Positions 15,640 through 24,494 of a stretch of DNA of 64,000 nucleotides are shown here, in pieces (position 1 is the stretch's first letter; the number at the start of each line of letters is the position of its first letter). This stretch comes from CBDFHV01 sp965247705. GTDB lineage: Bacteria > Pseudomonadota > Alphaproteobacteria > Rhodospirillales > CAMCUA01. The translations under genes and the position numbers were made by a program. The notes under the pieces were generated by a model. It did no database searches, was not told where the DNA came from, and worked only from the letters and a program-made list of their open reading frames with translations. The DNA lies in NCBI GenBank assembly GCA_965247705.1, contig CBDFHV010000081.1:186001-250000 (forward strand). The letters run 5' to 3'.

Positions 15640-15699
15640 GAACCCAGAATCGCATCACACCTGCCCGATGGGAATCATTTGTTTCGAGCGGAACACTAG
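14560..15699 (-). mobile_element. IS630-family insertion sequence, complete
   Basis: The element runs from CTAG at 14560 to CTAG at 15696-15699 (1140 bp). Imperfect 30-bp terminal repeats read inward CTAGTGTAGCGATTCCAACG (left) and CTAGTGTTCCGCTCGAAACA (right). The TA within each CTAG is the expected IS630 target duplication. It carries one intact transposase gene, whose stop codon is formed at the left terminus. It splits the hflKC-DUF2065 group from degP, in the opposite orientation. Confidence 0.9.
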
Positions 15700-15748
15700 G
15701 ATCGATGTCGCCTGGCGACGGCGACCGTCGAGTCAAGGAGACTTAGCG

Positions 15749-17284
15749 ATGCAGACAGACGGCCAATTCCGCGTATCCACCGGGCAGGTTCGGTGTGCCT
15801 TGGAACTGGGGCAAGCCATGGCACGGCCAAGCCGATCGGCCCCGTGGGCCGTGCCGGTCGGACTTGCGGTGATGATTCTTGCCTTCGGCGCCGGGATGTC
15901 CAACCCGGCCGCCGGTGCGGCGCCCGACGGTTTCGCGGATCTGGCGGACAGGCTTCTGCCGGCGGTGGTCAACATATCCACGACGCAGACCGTGACCGGG
16001 CGCGGCGGCGTCGAGATACCCCAGCTTCCGCCCGGCTCGCCGTTCGAGGAGTTCTTCAAGGAATTTTTCGAGCGCAACCAGCCGCAACAGCGGCGGCGGC
16101 GGGCCACCTCCCTGGGCTCGGGATTCATCATCAGCGCCGACGGTTACGTGGTGACCAACAATCACGTGATCCAGGAAGCCGACGAGATTGCCGTCATCCT
16201 CCAGGACGACACTCGGCTGGAGGCGACGATCGTCGGCCGCGACGCCAAGACGGACCTGGCGGTGCTGCGGGTCGACCCGGCGGGGCTTAAGCTGCCAACG
16301 GTGACGTTCGGCGATTCGGACGTCACCCGGGTCGGCGACTGGATACTGGCCATCGGCAATCCGTTCGGCCTCGGCGGCACCGTGACCGCGGGCATCATCT
16401 CGGCCCGGGGCCGCAACATCAACGCCGGCCCTTACGATGACTTCCTGCAGACCGACGCCTCGATCAACCAGGGCAACTCGGGCGGCCCCATGTTCAACCT
16501 CGATGGCGAAGTTATCGGCATCAATACGGCCATCTTCTCCCGCTCTGGCGGCAGCATCGGCATCGGCTTCGCCATCCCCAGCAGCATGGCCAGGCCAGTC
16601 ATCGACCAGTTGATCCGGTTCGGCGAAGTGCGCCGGGGCTGGCTGGGGGTTCATATTCAGGCGGTGACGGACGAGATCGCCGAGACCCTAGGGCTGGAGA
16701 AAGCCACCGGCGCCCTGGTCGCCAGCGTGATGAAGGATGGGCCGGCGGAAACGGCCGGTATTCAGGCGGGCGATGTAATTCTCGAATTCAACGGCCGCGA
16801 AGTCCCGGAGATGCGCAAGCTACCGCGCATCGTCGCCGAAACCGATGTTGGCAAGGCCGTGGGCGTGGTGGTTTGGCGGGACAGCGGTCGGGTGGGCCTC
16901 AAGGTGGAGATCGGCGCCCTGAAGGATGCCGAAGCCCAGATTGCCAGCCGCGTCACCGGCCGCGAGGGCGGCGTCGAGAAGGCGATCGAGGAACTGGGCC
17001 TTTCCCTGGCCGAGCTGACCACCGATCTGCGGGAGCGCTACAAGCTGGAGGAAAACGCCAAGGGCGTGGTGGTCACCGACGTCAAGAGCGATAGCGTCAG
17101 CGCCGAAAAGGGCGTGCGGCCCGGCGATCTGATTGTCGAGGTCAGCCAGGAAGAGGTCACGACCGTCGAAGCCGTGGCCGCCCAGATCACCGCCGCCCGC
17201 GAGGCGGGACGCAAGTCGGTCCTACTGCTGCTGGAGGGCCAGGGCGGGCTGCGGTTCGTTGCCCTGCGCATCGGCGAGGGTTAA
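15749..17284 (+). CDS. degP: DegP/DegQ-type (Do) periplasmic serine protease
   Basis: 511 residues. The N-terminal hydrophobic segment (VPVGLAVMILAFGAGM, about 31-46) is a signal peptide or anchor. The trypsin-like domain has the triad His in VTNNHVIQEADE, Asp in DAKTDLAVLRV and Ser in NQGNSGGPMFNLDG. Two PDZ domains follow (GALVASVMKDGPAETAGIQA and KGVVVTDVKSDSVSAEKGVR). It degrades misfolded periplasmic proteins. The ATG at 15749 has AAGGAG eight bases upstream. The IS630 right end lies only 49 bases upstream, so the element separates degP from any promoter of the hflKC operon. Confidence 0.93.
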   Translation: MQTDGQFRVSTGQVRCALELGQAMARPSRSAPWAVPVGLAVMILAFGAGMSNPAAGAAPDGFADLADRLLPAVVNISTTQTVTGRGGVEIPQLPPGSPFEEFFKEFFERNQPQQRRRRATSLGSGFIISADGYVVTNNHVIQEADEIAVILQDDTRLEATIVGRDAKTDLAVLRVDPAGLKLPTVTFGDSDVTRVGDWILAIGNPFGLGGTVTAGIISARGRNINAGPYDDFLQTDASINQGNSGGPMFNLDGEVIGINTAIFSRSGGSIGIGFAIPSSMARPVIDQLIRFGEVRRGWLGVHIQAVTDEIAETLGLEKATGALVASVMKDGPAETAGIQAGDVILEFNGREVPEMRKLPRIVAETDVGKAVGVVVWRDSGRVGLKVEIGALKDAEAQIASRVTGREGGVEKAIEELGLSLAELTTDLRERYKLEENAKGVVVTDVKSDSVSAEKGVRPGDLIVEVSQEEVTTVEAVAAQITAAREAGRKSVLLLLEGQGGLRFVALRIGEG

Positions 17285-17395
17285 AACAGCGCCATTCCCA
17301 TCCGCGGCGCCAACCGGCGCCGCTTCAGAGAAGGGCGAGGGCCGGTGCCGTCGTCACCGCCCTGTCGCATCCCGCGCCCCGCCCGGGAGGCCGCA

Positions 17396-18763
17396 GTGTC
17401 CGATACCACCAAATACGTGCTGTCCGAGGACCGCATTCCCCGGTCCTGGTACAACATCGTCGCCGACCTGCCGAAGCCGCTGGCTCCGGTCCTGCATCCG
17501 GGTACGGGCCAGCCCATCGGCCCGGCGGATCTGGCTCCCTTGTTCCCCATGGCCCTCATCGGCCAGGAAGTGAGCGCCGAGCGGGAGATCGAGATCCCCG
17601 AACCTGTGCGCGACGTCTATCGCCTGTGGCGCCCGACGCCGCTGTATAGGGCCCGGCGGCTGGAAGCGGCGCTGCAGACCCCGGCGCGCCTCTATTACAA
17701 GTACGAGGGCGTCAGCCCCGCCGGCAGCCACAAGCCCAACACCGCCGTCGCCCAGGCCTTCTACAACAAGGAAGAGGGAACGAAGCGCCTGACCACGGAA
17801 ACCGGCGCCGGCCAGTGGGGATCGGCCCTTGCCTTCGCGGGATCCGTCTTCGGCCTCGAGATCGACGTCTACATGGTCAAGGTAAGCTACCGGCAGAAGC
17901 CCTATCGCCGGGCGCTGATGGAAGCCTACGGCGCCCGCTGCGTGGCCAGCCCCAGCGAGGAGACCAATGCCGGCCGCGCCATCCTGGCCCAAAGCCCGGA
18001 TTCCACGGGCAGCCTGGGCATCGCCATATCCGAAGCCGTGGAAATGGCGGCGGGCCGCGAGGACACCCACTATTCCCTCGGCAGTGTCCTCAACCACGTG
18101 CTGATGCATCAGACGGTGATCGGCGAGGAAGCGCTTGAGCAGTTGGACCAGGCCGGCGACTATCCGGACATCGTCATCGGCTGTGCCGGCGGCGGCAGCA
18201 ACTTCGCGGGACTCGCCTTTCCGTTCCTCGGCCGCAAGCTCCGCGACGGCGGCGATCTTCGGGTGATCGCCGTCGAACCGGCCGCCTGCCCCACCCTGAC
18301 GCGGGGCACCTTCGCCTACGACTTCGGCGATACGGGCCACCTGACGCCGCTGGTCAAGATGCACACCCTGGGCTCGACCTTCGTGCCGTCGGGCATCCAT
18401 GCCGGCGGCCTCCGCTACCACGGCATGTCGCCCCTCGTCAGCCACTTGTCCGACCTGAAGCTGATCGAAGCCCGCGCCTATCCCCAGACGGCCTGCTTCG
18501 AAGCCGGCGTCACTTTCGCCCGTGCGGAGGGCATTCTCCCCGCCCCCGAGCCAACCCATGCCGTTCGGGCCACCATCGACGAAGCCCTGAAATGCAAGGA
18601 AGAAGGTGTCGGCCGAACGATCCTGTTCAATCTGTGCGGCCACGGCCACTTCGACATGCAGGCCTACACCGACTACTTCGCCAACGAACTTCAGGACGAG
18701 GCCTACGACGAGGCCGCCCTCGCCGCCGCCATGGCCGACCTGCCGAAGGTGGCGGCGGCGTAG
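17396..18763 (+). CDS. TrpB2-type tryptophan synthase beta-like protein
   Basis: About 455 residues, PLP-dependent. The PLP lysine is in EGVSPAGSHKPNTAVAQAF, and the phosphate-binding loop in VIGCAGGGSNFAGLAFPFLG. The extended N-terminal region (SWYNIVADLPKPLAPVLHPG) and the HAGGLRYHGMSPLVSHL segment identify the TrpB2 branch rather than the canonical TrpB1 partnered with TrpA. TrpB2 enzymes convert indole and serine, or O-phosphoserine, to tryptophan and may salvage indole. No trpA lies nearby. GTG at 17396 (SDTTKYVLSEDRIPRSW) with GGGAGG five bases upstream. Confidence 0.9.
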   Translation: MSDTTKYVLSEDRIPRSWYNIVADLPKPLAPVLHPGTGQPIGPADLAPLFPMALIGQEVSAEREIEIPEPVRDVYRLWRPTPLYRARRLEAALQTPARLYYKYEGVSPAGSHKPNTAVAQAFYNKEEGTKRLTTETGAGQWGSALAFAGSVFGLEIDVYMVKVSYRQKPYRRALMEAYGARCVASPSEETNAGRAILAQSPDSTGSLGIAISEAVEMAAGREDTHYSLGSVLNHVLMHQTVIGEEALEQLDQAGDYPDIVIGCAGGGSNFAGLAFPFLGRKLRDGGDLRVIAVEPAACPTLTRGTFAYDFGDTGHLTPLVKMHTLGSTFVPSGIHAGGLRYHGMSPLVSHLSDLKLIEARAYPQTACFEAGVTFARAEGILPAPEPTHAVRATIDEALKCKEEGVGRTILFNLCGHGHFDMQAYTDYFANELQDEAYDEAALAAAMADLPKVAAA

Positions 18764-18776
18764 GGCATCACGCCGT

Positions 18777-18799
18777 GCGGGTCTGAGACCCGCCCCTAC
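18777..18799. repeat. Single REP-like palindrome
   Basis: GCGGGTCTGAGACCCGC followed by CCCTAC, one half of the paired unit found at 3887, 47394 and 48831. It lies between the convergent trpB2-like and GST genes and could end transcription from both sides. Confidence 0.75.
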
Positions 18800-18811
18800 A
18801 TAAGCGCGCCA

Positions 18812-19444
18812 TCAGGACGGTGGCATTTCTGGCTCCGTGGCCTTGAAGGCGGGCCGCTCGGAGATGGCATCAAACCACCGCCGCACGTTGGCGACCGGCT
18901 TCAGGAGATCCGGCCCCTCGGGCATCTTGCCGACCCAGTAGATAATCGGCGCCAACAGCAGGTCGTCGTAGGCCACCGTATCCCCGGAAAGACATGGGCT
19001 GTCGGCCAGCGCGCCGTCGAGCACCCCCAAGGCGTGGCGGTTTTCCGGCATCGCGCCGTCGATGATCGATCGATCGGGGCCGCTGTCGGAACCCCGGGCT
19101 ACGACGTAGGGAATCACCAGCCGCACGATGAGACGGGGGTAGACGTCGTCGGCGATGGCGCTCGCCCACTGGAACATGCGCGCCCGCGCCTTGGCCTCGA
19201 CCCGGAACAGGCGGGTGCCGCCAAACGTATCCTCGGCGTAGGTGGCGATGGCCAGGGTCTCGAACAGGCGCAGGCCATCGTGCTCGAAAGCGGGGATCTT
19301 GCCCCAGGGATGGCGGCCCTTCAGGGCATCGTCATGGGGCGGCAGGGGCTCGAGCCGGTAGGCGACGCCTTTTTCCTCGAGCACGGTGCGCGCGGTACGC
19401 ACATAGGTGCTCACCGGGAAACCGAAGATGATGGGATCGGCCAT
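18812..19444 (-). CDS. Glutathione S-transferase family protein
   Basis: 210 residues. The N-terminal thioredoxin-like domain (PIIFGFPVSTYVRTARTVLE; WGKIPAFEHDGLRLFETLAI, with the cis-proline and the ETLAI glutathione-contact region) is joined to an all-helical C-terminal domain (SDTVAYDDLLLAPIIYWV-like DTVAYDDLLLAPIIYWVG). The likely N-terminal catalytic position is Ser/Thr in VSTYVRT rather than cysteine. It starts three bases after the AHSA1 gene ends and is probably in one operon with arsR and that gene. Substrate unknown. Confidence 0.88.
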   Translation of the reverse strand: MADPIIFGFPVSTYVRTARTVLEEKGVAYRLEPLPPHDDALKGRHPWGKIPAFEHDGLRLFETLAIATYAEDTFGGTRLFRVEAKARARMFQWASAIADDVYPRLIVRLVIPYVVARGSDSGPDRSIIDGAMPENRHALGVLDGALADSPCLSGDTVAYDDLLLAPIIYWVGKMPEGPDLLKPVANVRRWFDAISERPAFKATEPEMPPS

Positions 19445-19447
19445 GGG

Positions 19448-19909
19448 TCAGGCTCCTTTAAGGTGGTCGGACAGGCATTCGAAGGAGCTTCCCCAGCCCC
19501 CTTCATGGGCCGCGCGCGCGGACTCATTGGGCATGCGCTCGTGAACCAGGACCAGGTCCGTGGCGCCGTCCCGCTCCCGGAACTCGAGGGTGACAAGGGT
19601 TTCGACCCCGGCCATGTCGCCGGTCTCCCAGGCCCACGTGTAGACCAGGCGTTCCGGCGACGCGATCTCCTGGAACTCGCCGCCGACGGTGTGAGCGGAG
19701 TCGGCCTCGCCGCATATCTCGATGCGATAGCGACCGCCAACCCGCAGGTCGAAGTCGGTCACTTTGGCGGTCATGCCCTGGGGGCCGAACCAGGCCGCGA
19801 CCTGGTCGGCCTCGGTAAAGGCCGCGAATACCCGCTGGCGGGGGAACGGAAACGATCGGGTCATGTGCAAGACAGTGCCCGTGTCGACGGTGGGCTCAGC
19901 AATGGCCAT
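19448..19909 (-). CDS. SRPBCC protein, AHSA1-like
   Basis: 153 residues with the activator-of-Hsp90-like START fold: HMTRSFPFPRQRVFAAFTEA, VAAWFGPQGMTAKVTDFDL, GGRYRIEICGEADSAHTVGG and the C-terminal ECLSDHLKGA helix. In bacteria these genes commonly follow an ArsR-type repressor, as here; they probably bind a small hydrophobic compound, with unknown biochemical outcome. The start (ATG 19909) overlaps the end of the arsR gene by 14 bases. Confidence 0.88.
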   Translation of the reverse strand: MAIAEPTVDTGTVLHMTRSFPFPRQRVFAAFTEADQVAAWFGPQGMTAKVTDFDLRVGGRYRIEICGEADSAHTVGGEFQEIASPERLVYTWAWETGDMAGVETLVTLEFRERDGATDLVLVHERMPNESARAAHEGGWGSSFECLSDHLKGA

Positions 19910-20267
19910 GGTCTTCCTCCTTGTCGGTATCGGGTTTGGGGGTGGTGTCTCTCAGGTAGCGTTCGAGGGAATCCAGACGGTCCTCCCAGAACTGCCGCTG
20001 CTGCTCGATCCAGGCCGCCGCTTCGACAAGCGGTTGAGGGTTGACGCCGCAACGGTGCACGCGCCCGTCCTTGCGGCGAACCAGCAGGCCGGCGACCTCC
20101 AGGACCTTGAGATGCTTGGAAACGGCGGGCAGGGACATGGCGAACGGCGCCGCCAATTCCCCCACCGTGGCTTCTCCCGTCCCCAGTCGCGCCAGAACGG
20201 CTCGGCGGGTGGGATCGGAGAGGGCCGCGAACGTCGTGCTCAGGGAGTCCACTTGATATTTAACCAT
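19896..20267 (-). CDS. ArsR-family winged-helix transcriptional regulator
   Basis: 123 residues. Winged helix-turn-helix at about residues 12-80: FAALSDPTRRAVLARLGTG, VGELAAPFAMSLPAVSKHLK and LVRRKDGRVHRCGVNP. It has no CxC metal site in the alpha-3 helix, so it is probably not a metal sensor; it resembles the regulators paired with AHSA1-domain proteins. It likely represses its own operon (arsR-AHSA1-GST). The C-terminal helical tail ends in a charged His/Asp/Glu stretch. Confidence 0.88.
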   Translation of the reverse strand: MVKYQVDSLSTTFAALSDPTRRAVLARLGTGEATVGELAAPFAMSLPAVSKHLKVLEVAGLLVRRKDGRVHRCGVNPQPLVEAAAWIEQQRQFWEDRLDSLERYLRDTTPKPDTDKEEDHGHC

Positions 20268-20275
20268 AAGGTTAA
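20260..20275. promoter_or_regulatory. Candidate ArsR operator overlapping the start codon
   Basis: TTAACC-ATAA-GGTTAA is a perfect 6-bp dyad; the ATG of arsR (20267-20265) lies inside it. A repressor bound here would block initiation, fitting autoregulation. It also lies in the short divergent region upstream of the DUF1015 gene. Confidence 0.5.
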
Positions 20276-20346
20276 CTATAGGCCATCGCCAGTTCAGCGC
20301 AAGGCCTTTTTTGACGGGCCGCCCAAGGGGGCGCTATGACGGTCCC

Positions 20347-21597
20347 ATGGCCGACCAGACAACCCAACCCCTTTTGGCCCCTTTCCGCGCCATGCGGGTC
20401 GTCCCGGATCACGCCCATGAGGTCGTGGCGCCCCCCTACGACGTGGTCAACGAAGCCCAGGCGCGGGCCCTTGTCGAGGGACGCCCCTGGCATTTCCTGC
20501 GCGTGACACGCCCCGAGGCGTCGTTCCCCGCGGGCCAGGTTCCACCGCGGCCCGAAACCCATCAGGGTGGCGCGGTGACCCTGGGCCGTATGGTGGCCGA
20601 GGGCGTGATGGTGCAATGCCCCGATCCCGCCTACTTCGCCTATCGCATGGTCATCGGCGATCACGTTCAGACGGGTATTGCCGGCGTGGCGCCCCTGGAC
20701 GCCTATCGCGACCATCGGATACGGCGCCATGAACTGACCCGGGCGGAAAAGGAAAACGAGCGGGCCCAGCACATGGCGGCGGTGAACGCCCAGACCGGGC
20801 CGGTGTTTATGGTCCACCGTCGGAACGTCGATCTCGCCGACCTGCTGGAGCCGGTGGTGGCGGGGCCGCCCTTGGTCGACGTGACCGCCCCCGACGGGGT
20901 GCGGCACATGCTGTGGCCGGCGATCGGCCAGGGGGCGACGGAAGCGCTGTGGCGCGCCTTCTCCCGTATGGATGCTCTCTATGTCGCCGACGGCCACCAT
21001 CGGACGGCCGCCGCCGACCAGGTGTACCGCCTGCGCGACAAAGGCGGTGACGGATCGGACGCGCCGTGGCGGCATTTTCTGGCGGTGACCTTTCCCGCCG
21101 ACGAGGTCCGCATCCTGCCCTATGACCGGGTGCTACGGGATCTGGGCGACCACGACCCGGAAGGCTTTCTTGCCCGACTGGGCGAACGCATGGCTGTCGC
21201 GCCCGAAGCGGTCCCCATCCGACCGCAACGGGCGGGCGAGATCGGCCTTCTCCTCGGCGAAAAGTGGTACCGGCTGTCGCTTGGCGATGCGCCGCCGGGG
21301 AGCGCGGCGGCGCGCCTGGATACGGAGCGCCTGAACCGGGAGGTCCTGGGCCCCCTCCTCGGCATCCAGGATCCCCGCAACGATCCCCGCCTCGACTTCG
21401 TGGGCGGCCCCGATAGCCTGGAGGCCCTCGGGCAGCGGGTCGCATCGGGCGACTGGGCGGCGGCCTTCACGGTCGTGGCCACGCCCCTGGAGACGATGAT
21501 GGAGGTGGCCGACGATGGTGCCGTCATGCCGCCCAAATCCACTTGGTTCGAGCCGAAACTTGGCGACGGCCTGCTCGTCAATCCCCTCGACGACTGA
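20347..21597 (+). CDS. DUF1015 family protein
   Basis: 416 residues matching the DUF1015 pattern: N-terminal LLAPFRAMRVVPDHAHEVVAP with PPYDVVNEAQARAL, then GIAGVAPLDAYRDHRIRRHE, LTRAEKENERAQHMAAVNAQ, a YVADGHHRTAAADQV block with conserved His residues, and VMPPKSTWFEPKLGDGLL at the end. The VADGHHR motif recalls ParB/Srx-like nucleotide-binding folds, but no activity is established. ATG at 20347; weak ribosome site. It overlaps the start of miaA, so the two are probably co-transcribed. Confidence 0.85.
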   Translation: MADQTTQPLLAPFRAMRVVPDHAHEVVAPPYDVVNEAQARALVEGRPWHFLRVTRPEASFPAGQVPPRPETHQGGAVTLGRMVAEGVMVQCPDPAYFAYRMVIGDHVQTGIAGVAPLDAYRDHRIRRHELTRAEKENERAQHMAAVNAQTGPVFMVHRRNVDLADLLEPVVAGPPLVDVTAPDGVRHMLWPAIGQGATEALWRAFSRMDALYVADGHHRTAAADQVYRLRDKGGDGSDAPWRHFLAVTFPADEVRILPYDRVLRDLGDHDPEGFLARLGERMAVAPEAVPIRPQRAGEIGLLLGEKWYRLSLGDAPPGSAAARLDTERLNREVLGPLLGIQDPRNDPRLDFVGGPDSLEALGQRVASGDWAAAFTVVATPLETMMEVADDGAVMPPKSTWFEPKLGDGLLVNPLDD

Positions 21598-22546
21598 CCC
21601 CACGGGGCCGCCGGCCCCGCTGCTGATCGTCGCCGGGCCCACCGCCAGCGGCAAGTCGGCGGCGGCCATCGACCTGGCGGCGACCTTCGACGGGGTTCTG
21701 ATCAACGCCGATAGCATGCAGGCCTACCGGGACCTGCGTGTCCTGACCGCGCGCCCGTCCGCCGAGGATGAAGCCAGGGTTCCCCACCGGTTGTATGGCT
21801 TCCTCGACGCGGCGGATCCCTGCTCCGCCGGGCGGTGGAAGCGCCTGGCGGAGGTGGAAATCGCCGCGGCCCGCGAGGCCGGCAAACTGCCCATCGCGGT
21901 CGGCGGCACCGGCCTCTATCTGTCGACCCTTACCCGTGGCATCGCGGACATCCCCGCCATCCCCCAAGCGGTTCGCGACGACGCCGGCGCCCTCCATGAA
22001 CGCCTGGGCGGGGCGGGGTTTCGCGACGCCCTGTCGCGCTTCGATCCTGGTGGTGCCGCGCGCCTGTCGCCGACCGACCGGCAGCGATTGCTGAGAGCCT
22101 GGGAAGTGGTCCGGGCGACCGGGCGCCCCCTTTCCGCCTGGCAGGCGGACGCCACCCGGCCCGCGGCGGAGCAGTTCGCCGCGGTCATACTGCTGCCGCC
22201 ACGAGCGGAACTTTACGCCGCCATCGACGCCCGGGTGGAGCAAATGGTCGCCGGTGGCGCCATGGCCGAGGTGGCGGCCCTCCTAGGACGCAACCTCGCC
22301 CCGGAGCTGCCGGCGATGAAGGCCGTCGGGGTGCGGGAACTGGCCCGCCATCTGCGCGATGGAGAGGCGCTGCCGGCGGCCATCGCGGCCGCCCAGCAGG
22401 CCAGCCGGAACTACGCCAAGCGCCAGTTCACCTGGCTTCGGAATCAGAAAGTTGCGTCACATCGTCTCATCACGCAAGATTACCATAGAGATCGGGAAAA
22501 AATCTTTTCATTTATTCGCCAATTCCTGTTGACCCGCCCCAAATGA
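21515..22546 (+). CDS. miaA: MiaA, tRNA dimethylallyltransferase
   Basis: Adds a dimethylallyl group to A37 of tRNAs that read UNN codons. Contains the P-loop VAGPTASGKSAAAIDLA, INADSMQAYRDLRVLTARPS, VGGTGLYLSTLTRG, and the C-terminal ASRNYAKRQFTWLRNQK tRNA-binding motif. Start uncertain: ATG 21515 has a GGAGGT eight bases upstream but overlaps DUF1015 by 83 bases and adds an unconserved tail; TTG at 21560 would leave 22 residues before the P-loop. The C terminus is lysine/arginine rich as usual. It precedes ilvB by 111 bases. Confidence 0.93.
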   Translation: MVPSCRPNPLGSSRNLATACSSIPSTTDPTGPPAPLLIVAGPTASGKSAAAIDLAATFDGVLINADSMQAYRDLRVLTARPSAEDEARVPHRLYGFLDAADPCSAGRWKRLAEVEIAAAREAGKLPIAVGGTGLYLSTLTRGIADIPAIPQAVRDDAGALHERLGGAGFRDALSRFDPGGAARLSPTDRQRLLRAWEVVRATGRPLSAWQADATRPAAEQFAAVILLPPRAELYAAIDARVEQMVAGGAMAEVAALLGRNLAPELPAMKAVGVRELARHLRDGEALPAAIAAAQQASRNYAKRQFTWLRNQKVASHRLITQDYHRDREKIFSFIRQFLLTRPK

Positions 22547-22602
22547 CCGACTAAGTTGCCGTCCTTCGTTGCCGCGCTGCAGCATGGCGCGTGGCGGCGT
22601 AA

Positions 22603-22635
22603 TCGCGGGCGGCCGCCCCCTGCGGACGCCCGCGA
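22603..22635 (+). promoter_or_regulatory. Hairpin in the ilvB leader
   Basis: TCGCGGGCG (22603-22611) pairs exactly with CGCCCGCGA (22627-22635), ending eight bases before the AGGAGGT ribosome site of ilvB. No leader peptide rich in Ile, Val or Leu codons is visible, so an attenuation role is only possible. Confidence 0.4.
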
Positions 22636-22657
22636 CCACGTACAGGAGGTCGAGTCG

Positions 22658-24421
22658 ATGTCGAGCGAGCCGATGAACGGTGCCCAGATCCTGCTCAAGG
22701 CCCTGGTCGACCAGGGCGTCGAGGTCATCTTTGGATACCCCGGCGGCGCCGTGCTTCCGATATACGACGAGCTGTTCAAGCAGAACTCGATCCGTCACAT
22801 CCTCGTCCGCCACGAGCAGGGGGCGGCCCACGCGGCCGAAGGCTTTGCCCGCTCCACGGGGGAAGTTGGCGTGCTCCTGGTCACCTCGGGCCCTGGCGCC
22901 ACCAACGCCGTGACCGGCCTCACCGACGCGCTGATGGACAGCGTCCCCATCATCTGCATCGCCGGGCAAGTGCCAACCCACCTGATCGGCAACGATGCCT
23001 TCCAGGAGGCGGACACCACCGGCATCACCCGCCCCTGCACCAAGCACAACTACCTGGTCAAGGACGTCAACGACTTGGCGCGGACCGTGCACGAGGCCTT
23101 CCACGTGGCCCGTAGCGGCCGGCCCGGACCGGTGGTCATCGATCTGCCCAAGGACGTTGCCATGGCCGCCGGCGACTACGTTCCGCCGGCCAAGGTCAAG
23201 CACAAGAGCTATAACCCCCGCACCAAGGGCGATCCCCAGCTGATCGAACAGGCCGTCGACCTGATGCTCAAGGCCAAGCGGCCCCTCATCTATGCCGGCG
23301 GCGGCGTGATCAATTCGGGGCCCAAGGCGTCCCAGCTACTTACCCGCCTGGTGCGCATGACCGGGTTCCCTTGCACCCTCACCCTGATGGGCCTGGGGTC
23401 CCTGCCCGCCTCGGACAAGCAGTTCCTGGGCATGGTCGGCATGCACGGCACCTTCGAATCCAACCACGCCATGCACGACTGCGATGTGATGGTCTGCATC
23501 GGCGCCCGCTTCGACGACCGGGTGACGGGCCGATTGCCGGCCTTCTCGCCGGGATCGAAGAAGATTCACGTCGACATCGACCCGTCGTCGATCAACAAGA
23601 ACGTCTCCGTGGACATCGGGATCGTCGGCGATGTGGGCTCGGTGCTCGAGGACATGATCAAGCTTATCCGCGCCCGCAAGGCCAGGCCCGACACCAAGGC
23701 CCTGCGGCCCTGGTGGCGCGCCATCGACAAATGGCGAGCCCGGGATTGCCTCCACTACAAGCAATCCACGTCGATCATCAAGCCCCAGTACGCGCTGGAA
23801 CGGCTGTTCGCCCTGACCAAGGACCGGGACGATGTCTTCATCACCACCGAAGTGGGCCAGCACCAGATGTGGGCGGCCCAGTTCTACGGCTTCGAGAAAC
23901 CCAACCGCTGGATGACTTCGGGCGGATTGGGCACCATGGGGTACGGCTTGCCATCGGCCATGGGCGTGCAGGTGGCCCATCCCGAGGCCCTGGTCATCGA
24001 CGTCGCCGGCGAGGCTTCGATCATGATGAACATCCAGGAGATGTCCACCATCGCCCAGTACAAACTGCCGGTGAAGACGTTCATTCTCAACAACCAGTAT
24101 ATGGGCATGGTGCGCCAGTGGCAGGAACTGCTGCACGGCGGCCGCTACGCCGAAAGCTACATGGATTCCCTGCCCGACTTCGTGAAGCTGGCCGAGGCCT
24201 TCGGCGCCGTCGGCCTGCGCGCCACGCGGCCCGACGAGGTCGATGACCTGATCATGGAGATGGTGGCCTGCGACAAGGCCGTCATCGCCGATATCGCCGT
24301 GGATCAGAAGGAAAACTGCTTCCCCATGATCCCGTCGGGCGCGGCCCACAACGAAATGCTGCTGGGCCCGGACGACAAGGCGGAGAAGCCTGTCTCCGAG
24401 GAAGGCATGGTGCTGGTATAG
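22658..24421 (+). CDS. ilvB: Acetolactate synthase, large (catalytic) subunit
   Basis: First step of valine, leucine and isoleucine synthesis: condenses two pyruvates, or pyruvate with 2-oxobutyrate; uses ThDP, FAD and Mg. 587 residues with GYPGGAVLPIYDELF, the catalytic glutamate in VRHEQGAAHAAEGFARSTG, the FAD domain about 200-340, and TEVGQHQMWAAQFY. The ThDP motif is VAGEASIMMNIQEM ... FILNN, so the usual GDG is GEA; acidic Glu can replace Asp and I associate this form with alphaproteobacteria. ATG 22658 with AGGAGGT. Followed by its regulatory subunit ilvN, then ilvC and leuA. Confidence 0.96.
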   Translation: MSSEPMNGAQILLKALVDQGVEVIFGYPGGAVLPIYDELFKQNSIRHILVRHEQGAAHAAEGFARSTGEVGVLLVTSGPGATNAVTGLTDALMDSVPIICIAGQVPTHLIGNDAFQEADTTGITRPCTKHNYLVKDVNDLARTVHEAFHVARSGRPGPVVIDLPKDVAMAAGDYVPPAKVKHKSYNPRTKGDPQLIEQAVDLMLKAKRPLIYAGGGVINSGPKASQLLTRLVRMTGFPCTLTLMGLGSLPASDKQFLGMVGMHGTFESNHAMHDCDVMVCIGARFDDRVTGRLPAFSPGSKKIHVDIDPSSINKNVSVDIGIVGDVGSVLEDMIKLIRARKARPDTKALRPWWRAIDKWRARDCLHYKQSTSIIKPQYALERLFALTKDRDDVFITTEVGQHQMWAAQFYGFEKPNRWMTSGGLGTMGYGLPSAMGVQVAHPEALVIDVAGEASIMMNIQEMSTIAQYKLPVKTFILNNQYMGMVRQWQELLHGGRYAESYMDSLPDFVKLAEAFGAVGLRATRPDEVDDLIMEMVACDKAVIADIAVDQKENCFPMIPSGAAHNEMLLGPDDKAEKPVSEEGMVLV

Positions 24422-24494
24422 GCGACCCCCGGCGCGAGGGTCTCGCGTCGAGAGTATTTCGCTTGTCCCGACCCTTCATTCCGGAGTCCGCACC

